Shown: piece after piece, positions 1 through 5,588 of the stretch
Position numbering within the stretch: the first letter of the stretch is position 1
Layout of the letters: each line of letters opens with the position of its first letter
Assembly: GCA_023461495.1 (NCBI GenBank)
Contig: JAEYLA010000257.1
Location: 1-6,468, forward strand
Source: Bacillota bacterium
Lineage (GTDB): Bacteria > Bacillota > Clostridia > Christensenellales > CAG-138
Direction: 5' to 3'
Length of the DNA: 6,468 nucleotides
Made by a program: the position numbers and the translations under genes
The notes under the pieces: model-generated
What the model saw: only the letters and a program-made list of their open reading frames with translations
Told to the model about the DNA's origin: nothing
Database searches by the model: none

Positions 1-455
1 TCCAGTCCGGCATCGTACAGATCCGCTCCATTGCGCGCGAGGCGGGCTTCCGTACCAAGGTTGCGGTATCCTCCAATGATACCCAGGTCGATCCGGTGGG
101 CGCATGCGTCGGCCAGCGCGGCATCCGTGTGGAGCGCATCGTAACGGAACTGCACAATGAGAAGATCGATATTATCGAGTGGGATCCTGATTCCGCCGTC
201 TATATTGCAAAGGCATTGAGTCCCGCCAAGGTGCTCATGGTCTATATCAACGAGGCGGAGAAAGCCGCAAAGGTCATCGTGCCCGATAACCAGCTCTCCC
301 TTGCCATCGGCAAAGAGGGGCAGAACGCCCGGCTTGCGGCAAAGCTGACCGGCTGGAAGATCGATATCAAGAACCAATCGCAGGCGGAAGAGGCTATGGT
401 CAATCTATACAATGAGCCTGTTAGCGGCCCTGAGGAAGAGGAAGACCTGTTTTAA
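1..455 (+). CDS. nusA: Transcription elongation/termination factor NusA, C-terminal part (5' end outside window)
   Basis: NusA binds RNA polymerase and nascent RNA, and modulates pausing, termination and antitermination. The reading frame is open from base 3 and gives 150 residues up to TAA at 453-455; the N-terminal RNA-polymerase-binding domain, S1 domain and start of KH1 lie upstream. Visible are the end of KH1 (the IRSIAREAG segment, then the loop VGACVGQRG at about 93-119) and a complete KH2 with the signature loop IGKEGQN at 306-326, followed by ARLAAKLTGW. The protein ends in a short acidic tail (EEEEDLF) shortly after KH2, so it lacks the extra C-terminal acidic repeats of the E. coli protein and resembles the short form of Bacillota. 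An ATG-less internal GTG at 96 is not the start: conserved NusA sequence continues upstream of it. The downstream neighbour ylxR begins 30 nt later. Confidence 0.97.
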   Translation, partial: QSGIVQIRSIAREAGFRTKVAVSSNDTQVDPVGACVGQRGIRVERIVTELHNEKIDIIEWDPDSAVYIAKALSPAKVLMVYINEAEKAAKVIVPDNQLSLAIGKEGQNARLAAKLTGWKIDIKNQSQAEEAMVNLYNEPVSGPEEEEDLF

Positions 456-485
456 GGGCGAGTTTAATAAGAGGCGGGGTGCGGT

Positions 486-758
486 ATGGCGGCGAAGAAA
501 GTGCCGATGCGCATGTGCGTTGGCTGCCGCGTAATGCGGCCGAAAAAAGAAATGCTGCGCGTGGTTCGTTCCGCGGAAGGACAAGTAAGCATTGATCCTA
601 CCGGAAAGGCGGCGGGCCGCGGCGCTTACATCTGCAAGGATATTGCCTGTTTGGAGCGCGCCATTAAAACGCGTGGGCTCGAGCGGGCGTTTGAGCAGAA
701 GGTGGAGCCAATGATTTATGAAACGCTCAAAGCAGACTTTGTAAAGCAATATGGATGA
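486..758 (+). CDS. ylxR: YlxR family protein (RNase P modulator RnpM)
   Basis: This 90-residue protein belongs to the YlxR family (DUF448), almost always encoded between nusA and infB. In Bacillus subtilis the homologue has been reported to bind the RNase P RNA and modulate tRNA 5' processing (RnpM). The family signatures are present: RMCVGCR near the N-terminus (residues 9-15), a basic segment RPKKEMLRVVR, and the hallmark AGRGAYIC at residues 43-50, followed by CLERA. Four cysteines (C11, C14, C50, C55) form two pairs. The ATG at 486 is preceded by a purine-rich stretch at 471-481 (GAGG then GGGGTG) that can serve as the ribosome binding site. The stop codon TGA at 756-758 lies inside the start of ylxQ, an 8-nt overlap. 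The family call is very secure; the RnpM function is transferred from the B. subtilis homologue. Confidence 0.95.
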   Translation: MAAKKVPMRMCVGCRVMRPKKEMLRVVRSAEGQVSIDPTGKAAGRGAYICKDIACLERAIKTRGLERAFEQKVEPMIYETLKADFVKQYG

Positions 759-1080
759 GCTCTTGAAATTGCATGGCGCACTGGGATTGTCCCGGCGCGC
801 GGGAAAATGCATCAGCGGAGATTTCGCTGTGGAGAAGGCGCTCAAATCCGGCAAGACAAAGCTTGTGGTGCTGGATGCTGCTGTGTCCGAAGCGACACGG
901 GAACGGTATTTAGGCCTGTGCGAGCGTCAGGACGCAACACTGATAGAGGCGCCTGAAGTTGGTCGGGCAGCCGGGAAACCGGCGGGAAAGATTCTTGCGA
1001 TCACCGACGCACGTTTCGTGCATATGATACTTTGCGCGTATGCGCAATTTGAGGAACAAAATCGTCAAACAAACAGCTGA
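751..1080 (+). CDS. ylxQ: YlxQ, L7Ae/L30e/S12e/Gadd45-family RNA-binding protein
   Basis: A 109-residue single-domain protein of the L7Ae/L30e fold, whose members bind kink-turn or related RNA motifs. The family pattern is visible: an N-terminal helix with GLSRRAGKCISG (residues 12-23), a strand KLVVLDAAVS (37-46) and the C-terminal part with GRAAGKPAGKILAITD. B. subtilis YlxQ is its positional counterpart; its precise physiological RNA target is not settled. The only in-frame ATG (751) overlaps the end of ylxR in the string ATGGATGA, so ylxR's TGA is 5 nt into ylxQ. No convincing Shine-Dalgarno sequence lies upstream of 751, which suggests translation by termination-reinitiation after ylxR. 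The gene ends at TGA 1078-1080, 36 nt before infB. Family assignment is secure; function beyond RNA binding is inference. Confidence 0.92.
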   Translation: MDELLKLHGALGLSRRAGKCISGDFAVEKALKSGKTKLVVLDAAVSEATRERYLGLCERQDATLIEAPEVGRAAGKPAGKILAITDARFVHMILCAYAQFEEQNRQTNS

Positions 1081-1101
1081 TCCGGTTAGGGTTCAAAATG
1101 C

Positions 1102-1108
1102 GGGGGTG
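1102..1108 (+). promoter_or_regulatory. Ribosome binding site of infB
   Basis: The G-rich sequence GGGGGTG ends 8 nt before the ATG at 1117. An in-frame TAG at 1087-1089 closes the frame upstream, and 1117 is the first start-type codon after it, so this fixes the infB start. The core is GGGGGTG rather than the canonical GGAGG, so it is a moderate match. Confidence 0.6.
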
Positions 1109-1116
1109 CAACAGAT

Positions 1117-4100
1117 ATGGCCAAAGTGAACATCGTAGACGCGGCAAAGGAGCTCGAAGAACGCGCGCAAGCGCTGTTTTCGCGCATCAACCAATCCCAT
1201 GCGGATGTTGGGGAAACATTGCAGGGGGTTAAGGTAAAAGAACGCGAACTACGTGCCAAAGAAGAGGCGGAGCGTGCGGCTCGTCTGGAACGTGAGCGGC
1301 AGGAACGCCTGATGGAGGTGCTTTCTTCTGATCGCGACCTCGCCGTGCATATCGGCGGGGATGACAGTGTATTTGAAGATGCGCCTGCACAGAAAAAGCC
1401 GCAGGAGAAGCATGAGGAGCCGGCAAAGGAGCAGCCTGTAAAGGCTGTGCAGGAAAAGCCGGAGCAGCAGCCTGCTGCTCAAATGCCTGCGGAAGCGCCG
1501 CAAAAGAGCCAGGAAGCGGCGGCTGTTCAGGAAGCGCCTGTTGCGGCAAAGCCGGAATCTTCTGCTGCCGCACAGCAAAAAGAACCTGAGGCGAAGGCTG
1601 TACAGCAGCCCGAGCAGAAGGCCCCGGATGTTCCCGCGCAGGGCGCTGTGCCCAGTACGCAGGGTACCGGCTATCAGCAGCATACCATTGATCCAAATAT
1701 GTACCAGCAGCGCCCGCAAGGCGGCTACCAGCCGCGCCAGGGCGGTTACCAGCAGCGTCCGCAGGGCGAAGGCTATCAGCAGCGTCCGCAGGGCGGGTAT
1801 CAGCAGCGCCCGCAGGGTGAGGGCTATCAGCAGCGTCCGCAGGGCGGCTACCAACAGCGTCCGCAGGGCGGCTACCATCTGCGTCCGCAGGGTGAGGGCT
1901 ATCAGCAGCGTCCGCAAGGTGCTGGCGGGTATCAGCAGCGCCCGCAGGGTGGCGGTGGTTATCAGCAGGGCGGTTACCAGCAGCGTCCGCAGGGCGGCGG
2001 TGGCTTCCAGCAGGGTGGTTACCAGCAGCGTCCGCAGGGTGCCGGCGGTTACCAGCAGCGCCCACAGGGTGCTGGCGGTTTCCAGCAGGGCGGGTATCAG
2101 CAGCGCCCGCAAGGTGCTGGCGGGTATCAGCAGCGTCCGCAGGGTGCTGGCGGTTTCCAGCGTCCACAGGGCGGGGACACCTTCCAGCGTAAGCCCGGCG
2201 CGAGGCCCACAGGGCCTGTTGCCCCTGCCGCAGGCAAGGAAAAAGTAAGCAATTACGATCCCAATAAGAGCAATTACACCAGAAATTACGAGGCGGAAAA
2301 GAAGGCACGCAACAAAAAGGTTGCCCAGAAGGAAGCCGTCCCCATCGCGCGTGCCGCATGGGATGAGGATGCGCCCATGGGCGGAAATCGCCGCAAGCCG
2401 CGCAAGCAGATGCAGCAGCACAGGCCGGAGCCTGTAATCATTGAAAAGGCGGTCATTACAACGGAAACGATTACGGTAAAGGATCTCTCCGAAAAAATCG
2501 GAAAACCCGCAGGGGAAATCATCAAGAAGCTCTTCCTGCTGGGTATCATCGCAACCATCAATCAGGAGATTGATTTTGATACCTGCGAGCTGATCGCTTC
2601 CGAGTACGGCATTGCGCTCGAACAGCAGATCGCAAAAACCTACGAGGAAGTGCTCCAGGACAGCTCTGATGAAGAGGACACCCCGGATATGTTAACGGAG
2701 CGTCCGCCAGTCGTCACCATCATGGGTCACGTTGACCACGGCAAAACTTCGTTGCTTGATGCGATCCGCAATGCGCGCGTGACCGAAGGGGAAGCGGGCG
2801 GCATCACCCAGCACATCGGCGCATATACCGTTGAGTGCAATGGGCGCAGCATTACGTTTATCGATACCCCGGGCCACGAAGCGTTCACCTCCATGCGTGC
2901 GCGCGGCGCGCAGGTAACGGATATCGTTATTTTGGTCGTCGCGGCGGACGATGGCATCAAACCCCAGACGGTGGAGGCAATCAACCACGCAAAGGCCGCA
3001 GGCGTGCCGATTATCGTGGCGCTCAATAAAATGGACCGCCCCGAAGCCGACCCGGAACGCGTGAAGCAGCAGCTCACCGAGCATGGTCTCGTTTCTGAAG
3101 AATGGGGCGGCGAGACCATCTGCGTTCCCGTTTCCGCAAAAGCGCAGACCGGGCTTGATACGCTCCTTGAAATGGTGCTGCTGCAGGCGGATGTTCTGGA
3201 ACTCAAGGCCAACCCCAAGCGCCTTGCAAAGGGTACCATCGTCGAAGCGCAGCTTGATAAGGGCCGCGGCCCCATCGCAACCGTGCTTGTACAAAACGGC
3301 ACGCTGCGCGTTGGCGATACCATCGTTGCCGGCGTTGCTTACGGCCGTGTCCGCGCCATGATGGACGATAAGGGCCGCAGGGTACAGGAAGCAGGCCCCA
3401 GCCAGCCGGTCGAGGTGCTGGGCTTTAGTGAAGTGCCTTCCGCGGGCGATATCCTGAATGTTGCTGAGATCGACAAGCTTTCCCGTCAGGTGGCGGAAGA
3501 GCGCCGCGATAAGATCAAGGCCGAGCAATTGAAGAATCTTTCCAAGGTCTCGCTTGACGATCTCTTTAGCCAGATCGCAGAGGGCGAAATCAAGGACCTC
3601 AACATCATTGTCAAGGCCGATGTGCAGGGTTCTGTCGAGGCTGTCAAGCAGGCGCTTGAAAAGCTCTCCAACGAAGAAGTTCGCGTTCGCTGCATCCACG
3701 GCGGCGTTGGCGCCATCACGGGGTCGGATATCATGTTTGCTTCCGCGTCCAACGCCATCATCATCGGCTTCAACGTGCGTATGGACAATGTGGCGCGCGT
3801 AGCGTCTGAAAAGGAAAAGGTGGATGTGCGGATGTACCGCATCATCTACAACGCCATCGAGGATGTGCAGAACGCCATGAAGGGTATGTTCAAGCCCGTG
3901 TTCAAGGAAGTGGAGCTTGGCCGCATCTCTGTGCGCAACACCTTCAAGGTGACTGGCGTTGGCACCATCGCAGGTGCATACGTACAGGAGGGCAAGGTGG
4001 CCCGCAATGCGCAGGTGCGCGTTGTGCGCGATGGCATCGTCATCCACGAAGGCAAAATTTCCTCCCTCAAGCGTTTTAAGGACGACGTCAAGGAAGTTGC

Positions 4101-4197
4101 GCAGGGCTATGAGTGCGGTATCGGCATCGACAGCTTCAACGATCTTCTCGAAGGCGACGTCATAGAAGCGTTCGTGATGGAAGAAGTCAAGAGATAA
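1117..4197 (+). CDS. infB: Translation initiation factor IF-2 with a long repeat-bearing N-terminal extension
   Basis: IF-2 is the GTPase that brings fMet-tRNA to the 30S P site and promotes 50S joining. The protein has 1026 residues, against about 716 in B. subtilis; the excess is all N-terminal. Order: a charged, probably helical segment (about 1-75); an Ala/Pro/Glu/Lys/Gln-rich linker (about 90-185); the YQQRPQG repeat tract (196-353); a basic linker (about 355-440); the conserved N2 module (about 446-508); the G domain with G1 GHVDHGKT (537-544), G2 GGITQHI (561-567), G3 DTPGHE (583-588), G4 NKMD (637-640) and G5 SAK (673-675); a beta-barrel domain II (about 700-790); domain III containing IIVKADVQGSVEAV; and the C-terminal fMet-tRNA-binding barrel (about 928-1024). 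All GTPase motifs are intact, so the enzyme should be functional. A typical N1 subdomain is not obvious. TAA lies at 4195-4197. The region from N2 to the end is ordinary; the extension is the odd part. Confidence 0.98.
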   Translation: MAKVNIVDAAKELEERAQALFSRINQSHADVGETLQGVKVKERELRAKEEAERAARLERERQERLMEVLSSDRDLAVHIGGDDSVFEDAPAQKKPQEKHEEPAKEQPVKAVQEKPEQQPAAQMPAEAPQKSQEAAAVQEAPVAAKPESSAAAQQKEPEAKAVQQPEQKAPDVPAQGAVPSTQGTGYQQHTIDPNMYQQRPQGGYQPRQGGYQQRPQGEGYQQRPQGGYQQRPQGEGYQQRPQGGYQQRPQGGYHLRPQGEGYQQRPQGAGGYQQRPQGGGGYQQGGYQQRPQGGGGFQQGGYQQRPQGAGGYQQRPQGAGGFQQGGYQQRPQGAGGYQQRPQGAGGFQRPQGGDTFQRKPGARPTGPVAPAAGKEKVSNYDPNKSNYTRNYEAEKKARNKKVAQKEAVPIARAAWDEDAPMGGNRRKPRKQMQQHRPEPVIIEKAVITTETITVKDLSEKIGKPAGEIIKKLFLLGIIATINQEIDFDTCELIASEYGIALEQQIAKTYEEVLQDSSDEEDTPDMLTERPPVVTIMGHVDHGKTSLLDAIRNARVTEGEAGGITQHIGAYTVECNGRSITFIDTPGHEAFTSMRARGAQVTDIVILVVAADDGIKPQTVEAINHAKAAGVPIIVALNKMDRPEADPERVKQQLTEHGLVSEEWGGETICVPVSAKAQTGLDTLLEMVLLQADVLELKANPKRLAKGTIVEAQLDKGRGPIATVLVQNGTLRVGDTIVAGVAYGRVRAMMDDKGRRVQEAGPSQPVEVLGFSEVPSAGDILNVAEIDKLSRQVAEERRDKIKAEQLKNLSKVSLDDLFSQIAEGEIKDLNIIVKADVQGSVEAVKQALEKLSNEEVRVRCIHGGVGAITGSDIMFASASNAIIIGFNVRMDNVARVASEKEKVDVRMYRIIYNAIEDVQNAMKGMFKPVFKEVELGRISVRNTFKVTGVGTIAGAYVQEGKVARNAQVRVVRDGIVIHEGKISSLKRFKDDVKEVAQGYECGIGIDSFNDLLEGDVIEAFVMEEVKR
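1462..1480 (+). repeat. Short perfect inverted repeat inside infB
   Basis: GAGCAGCA (1462-1469) and TGCTGCTC (1473-1480) are perfect reverse complements separated by 3 nt. The mRNA could form an 8-bp hairpin here. It encodes EQQPAAQ in the low-complexity linker, where GAG/CAG and GCT codons recur, so it may be a by-product of codon composition. No poly-T follows it, so it is not an intrinsic terminator. Confidence 0.4.
1702..2175 (+). repeat. In-frame tandem repeat (minisatellite) encoding YQQRPQG units in IF-2
   Basis: This tract encodes IF-2 residues 196-353. The DNA consensus is roughly TAYCAGCAGCGYCCGCAGGG plus 1-3 Gly/Ala/Glu codons, giving units of 24, 27 or 30 nt. I count 13 exact YQQRPQG copies plus degenerate ones (YQPRQGG, YHLRPQGEG, FQRPQGG) and shortened YQQGG/FQQGG units. 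The array evolves along its length: G and EG spacers in the first half, AGG and GGGG spacers in the second. Near the end a 25-residue higher-order unit (two long units plus FQQGG) starts at 2020, and a near-copy starts at 2095. Only ten amino acids are used (Y, F, Q, R, P, G, E, A, with single H and L), and every positive charge apart from that His is Arg. It is all in frame and has no stop codon, so it is part of the infB coding sequence. Confidence 0.97.
2365..2379 (+). promoter_or_regulatory. Candidate internal translation start within infB (short IF-2 form)
   Basis: GAGGA at 2365-2369 lies 7 nt before an in-frame ATG at 2377-2379 (IF-2 residue 421). Initiation here would yield a protein of 606 residues that starts just after the repeat tract and retains the N2 module, G domain and all C-terminal domains. 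E. coli and B. subtilis both make shorter IF-2 isoforms from in-frame internal starts, which makes this plausible. GAGGA-like strings are common in coding DNA, so this is tentative. Confidence 0.25.
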
Positions 4198-4199
4198 GC

Positions 4200-4233
4200 G
4201 CAAACTAACGGCACTATCCGGTCACCGGTTTGC
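4200..4233 (+). promoter_or_regulatory. Possible mRNA hairpin between infB and rbfA
   Basis: In the 49-nt infB-rbfA gap, GCAAAC (4200-4205) is the reverse complement of GTTTGC (4228-4233). After a 3-nt bulge, CGG (4209-4211) can pair with CCG (4225-4227), leaving a 13-nt loop. The structure would end 2 nt before the rbfA Shine-Dalgarno sequence. No T-run follows, so it is not a Rho-independent terminator. It could be a processing or stability element or could tune rbfA translation; that role is inference. Confidence 0.35.
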
Positions 4234-4235
4234 AA

Positions 4236-4242
4236 TAAGGAG
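4236..4242 (+). promoter_or_regulatory. Ribosome binding site of rbfA
   Basis: TAAGGAG is the best Shine-Dalgarno match in the window and sits 4 nt before the ATG at 4247. The spacing is short but acceptable, and the start agrees with the normal N-terminus of RbfA. It lies next to the candidate hairpin at 4200-4233. Confidence 0.8.
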
Positions 4243-4246
4243 AACT

Positions 4247-4618
4247 ATGTCTGCCATACGACAAGACAGATTGAATGAAGAACTCAAAAAAGCCGTCAGC
4301 GAAGTCATCCGGGAAATGAAGGATCCGCGCATTTCCCCGATGACGACCATTACGCAGGCGGAGGTTACCAATGACCTCAAGCATGCGAAGCTGATGGTCA
4401 GCATCTATGAGGAGGATGAGCAGGTGCGCAAGGGGAGCGTTGAGGCGCTCAACCGCGCTGCAGGCTTTATCACAAGGGAGCTTGGGCACAGGATGCAGAT
4501 CAGGCGGCTGCCGTCACTGAAATTTGTACTGGATACCTCTATTGAATATAGCGTACATATCGCAAAGATACTTGATACGCTCAATATCGAAAAAAAACAG
4601 GAGAATGGCGATGCGTGA
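4247..4618 (+). CDS. rbfA: 30S ribosome-binding factor RbfA
   Basis: RbfA is a small KH-fold protein that binds the 30S subunit near the 5' end of 16S rRNA (helix 1) and assists late 30S maturation and cold adaptation. The 123-residue length is typical. Family features are an N-terminal helix RLNEELKKAVSEVI (8-21), DPRIS (26-30), the strand HAKLMVSIY (46-54) preceded by TNDL, and the strongly conserved C-terminal half ALNRAAGFITRELGHRM (68-83), then LKFVLDTSIEYSVHIAKIL (91-109). The stop codon TGA at 4616-4618 lies inside nrnA, an 8-nt overlap. Co-location with infB is conserved across bacteria and fits joint supply of initiation and 30S assembly factors. Confidence 0.97.
   Translation: MSAIRQDRLNEELKKAVSEVIREMKDPRISPMTTITQAEVTNDLKHAKLMVSIYEEDEQVRKGSVEALNRAAGFITRELGHRMQIRRLPSLKFVLDTSIEYSVHIAKILDTLNIEKKQENGDA
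4599..4603 (+). promoter_or_regulatory. Ribosome binding site deciding the nrnA start
   Basis: AGGAG lies in the 3' end of rbfA. It is 7 nt from ATG 4611 but only 1 nt from the other in-frame ATG at 4605, so 4611 is the better start. The frame is open further upstream (ATG at 4524), but that extension only reads rbfA out of frame and has no resemblance to the family. Confidence 0.75.
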
Positions 4619-5588
4619 GGCGCTAGCAACATTTGCCGAATGGCTTCGCAGGGAGGATGGGTTCACGCTCATCTCCCATGTCTCCCCGGACGGGGATACG
4701 ATCGGTTCCTCTCTCGCACTTTTTGGCATACTGACCGCTATGGGTAAACGCGTGCAGGCCGTCTGCGAACAGCCGGTACCCCGCGTTTATTCTTTTTTGC
4801 CGTTTTCAGACCGCGTGCTGCTCCCTGAACAGGCTCAGGCGGGCTTTTTGAACGTCATTTCCATCGACTGCGCGGATACGGCGCGCATGGGCGGGGCGGA
4901 GAAGCTGTTTGAACAGGCGCAGGGAACAGGGAATATCGATCACCACCGTACGAACCCTCTCTTCGGGGCGTATGTGCTCCATGACGGGGAAGCGGCGGCA
5001 ACAGGCGAACTGATCTATGCACTGTGGCGGGAGCTTGGCGTTGCCATGCACGGCGGGCAGGCGCAGGAAATTGCATCCTGCCTGTTTACCGCGATCAGCA
5101 CCGATACCGGCAACTTTGCCTACAGCAACACAACGCCCGGCACGTTTTTGACAGCGGCGGCGCTTTTGGAGACGGGAATCGATATTGCTAGCATCAACCG
5201 GAGGGTATACCGCACCGTACCGCTTTCTAAAAAGCGCCTGCTTGGACATGTGCTGTCCAACATGCAGTTCTATGCGGACGGCAAAATCGGCTTTGGGTTT
5301 GTAAGCCAGCAGACGCTTCTTTCTGTGGGCGCAACGCCCGAAGAGGTGGATGGCGTGATTGATGATATCCGTGATGTGGATACGGTGGAGATCGCCATAC
5401 TCATGCGTGAAGCAAGGGATGGAACACATAAGGTCAGCATGCGCTCCAAGCAGTATGCGGATGTGAGCGCAATTGCGCACCGGTTTGGCGGCGGCGGTCA
5501 CCTGCATGCCGCGGGGTGCACCTTTATCGGCGCACCGGAAGAACTAAAGGCCGAACTGTTGCGTTTGGCGGAGGATGCGCTAAAGTGA
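4611..5588 (+). CDS. nrnA: DHH/DHHA1 phosphoesterase, NrnA type (oligoribonuclease / pAp phosphatase)
   Basis: NrnA-type proteins are manganese-dependent phosphoesterases that degrade RNA fragments of a few nucleotides and dephosphorylate 3'-phosphoadenosine 5'-phosphate. The gene encodes 325 residues, close to B. subtilis NrnA (313). The DHH domain motifs occur in order: HVSPDGD (H23, D27, D29), IDCAD (D86), DHH (110-112) and AISTDTGNFAYSNT. The C-terminal DHHA1 substrate-binding domain has GGGGH (293-297) followed by LHAAG. All metal-ligand motifs are intact. RecJ and other DHH relatives are excluded by size and domain layout; cyclic-dinucleotide or pApA activity is possible because DHH/DHHA1 subgroups overlap. 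The gene overlaps rbfA by 8 nt and truB by 4 nt, so it is embedded in the operon. This placement occurs in many Clostridia but not in B. subtilis. Confidence 0.93.
   Translation: MREALATFAEWLRREDGFTLISHVSPDGDTIGSSLALFGILTAMGKRVQAVCEQPVPRVYSFLPFSDRVLLPEQAQAGFLNVISIDCADTARMGGAEKLFEQAQGTGNIDHHRTNPLFGAYVLHDGEAAATGELIYALWRELGVAMHGGQAQEIASCLFTAISTDTGNFAYSNTTPGTFLTAAALLETGIDIASINRRVYRTVPLSKKRLLGHVLSNMQFYADGKIGFGFVSQQTLLSVGATPEEVDGVIDDIRDVDTVEIAILMREARDGTHKVSMRSKQYADVSAIAHRFGGGGHLHAAGCTFIGAPEELKAELLRLAEDALK
5570..5574 (+). promoter_or_regulatory. Ribosome binding site of truB
   Basis: GGAGG inside the 3' end of nrnA lies 10 nt upstream of the GTG at 5585. The spacing is slightly long, but the site supports the GTG as the start and fits coupled translation with nrnA. 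Confidence 0.6.

Noticed and set aside
1229..2421. Two long open frames of 376 and 390 codons on the - strand, and a 235-codon + frame (1541-2248), across the IF-2 extension
   Set aside because: They cover the GC-rich tandem repeat and its flanks, where the repeat unit happens to lack stops in several frames. Their translations are Ala/Arg/Leu/Pro/His-rich repeats without recognisable family features, while the infB frame is continuous with conserved IF-2.
2692..4203. 503-codon open frame on the - strand opposite the IF-2 core
   Set aside because: It lies exactly antisense to the conserved GTPase and C-terminal domains. Its openness follows from the codon bias of infB, and it shows no recognisable domain.
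4200..4233. Rho-independent terminator after infB
   Set aside because: The stem is interrupted by a bulge, the loop is 13 nt, and it is followed by AATAAGG rather than a run of T. The downstream genes are also part of the same conserved operon.
4524..4610. N-terminal extension of NrnA from ATG 4524
   Set aside because: The extra 29 residues read rbfA in another frame and do not resemble DHH proteins. ATG 4611 has a well-placed AGGAG and gives the usual family length.
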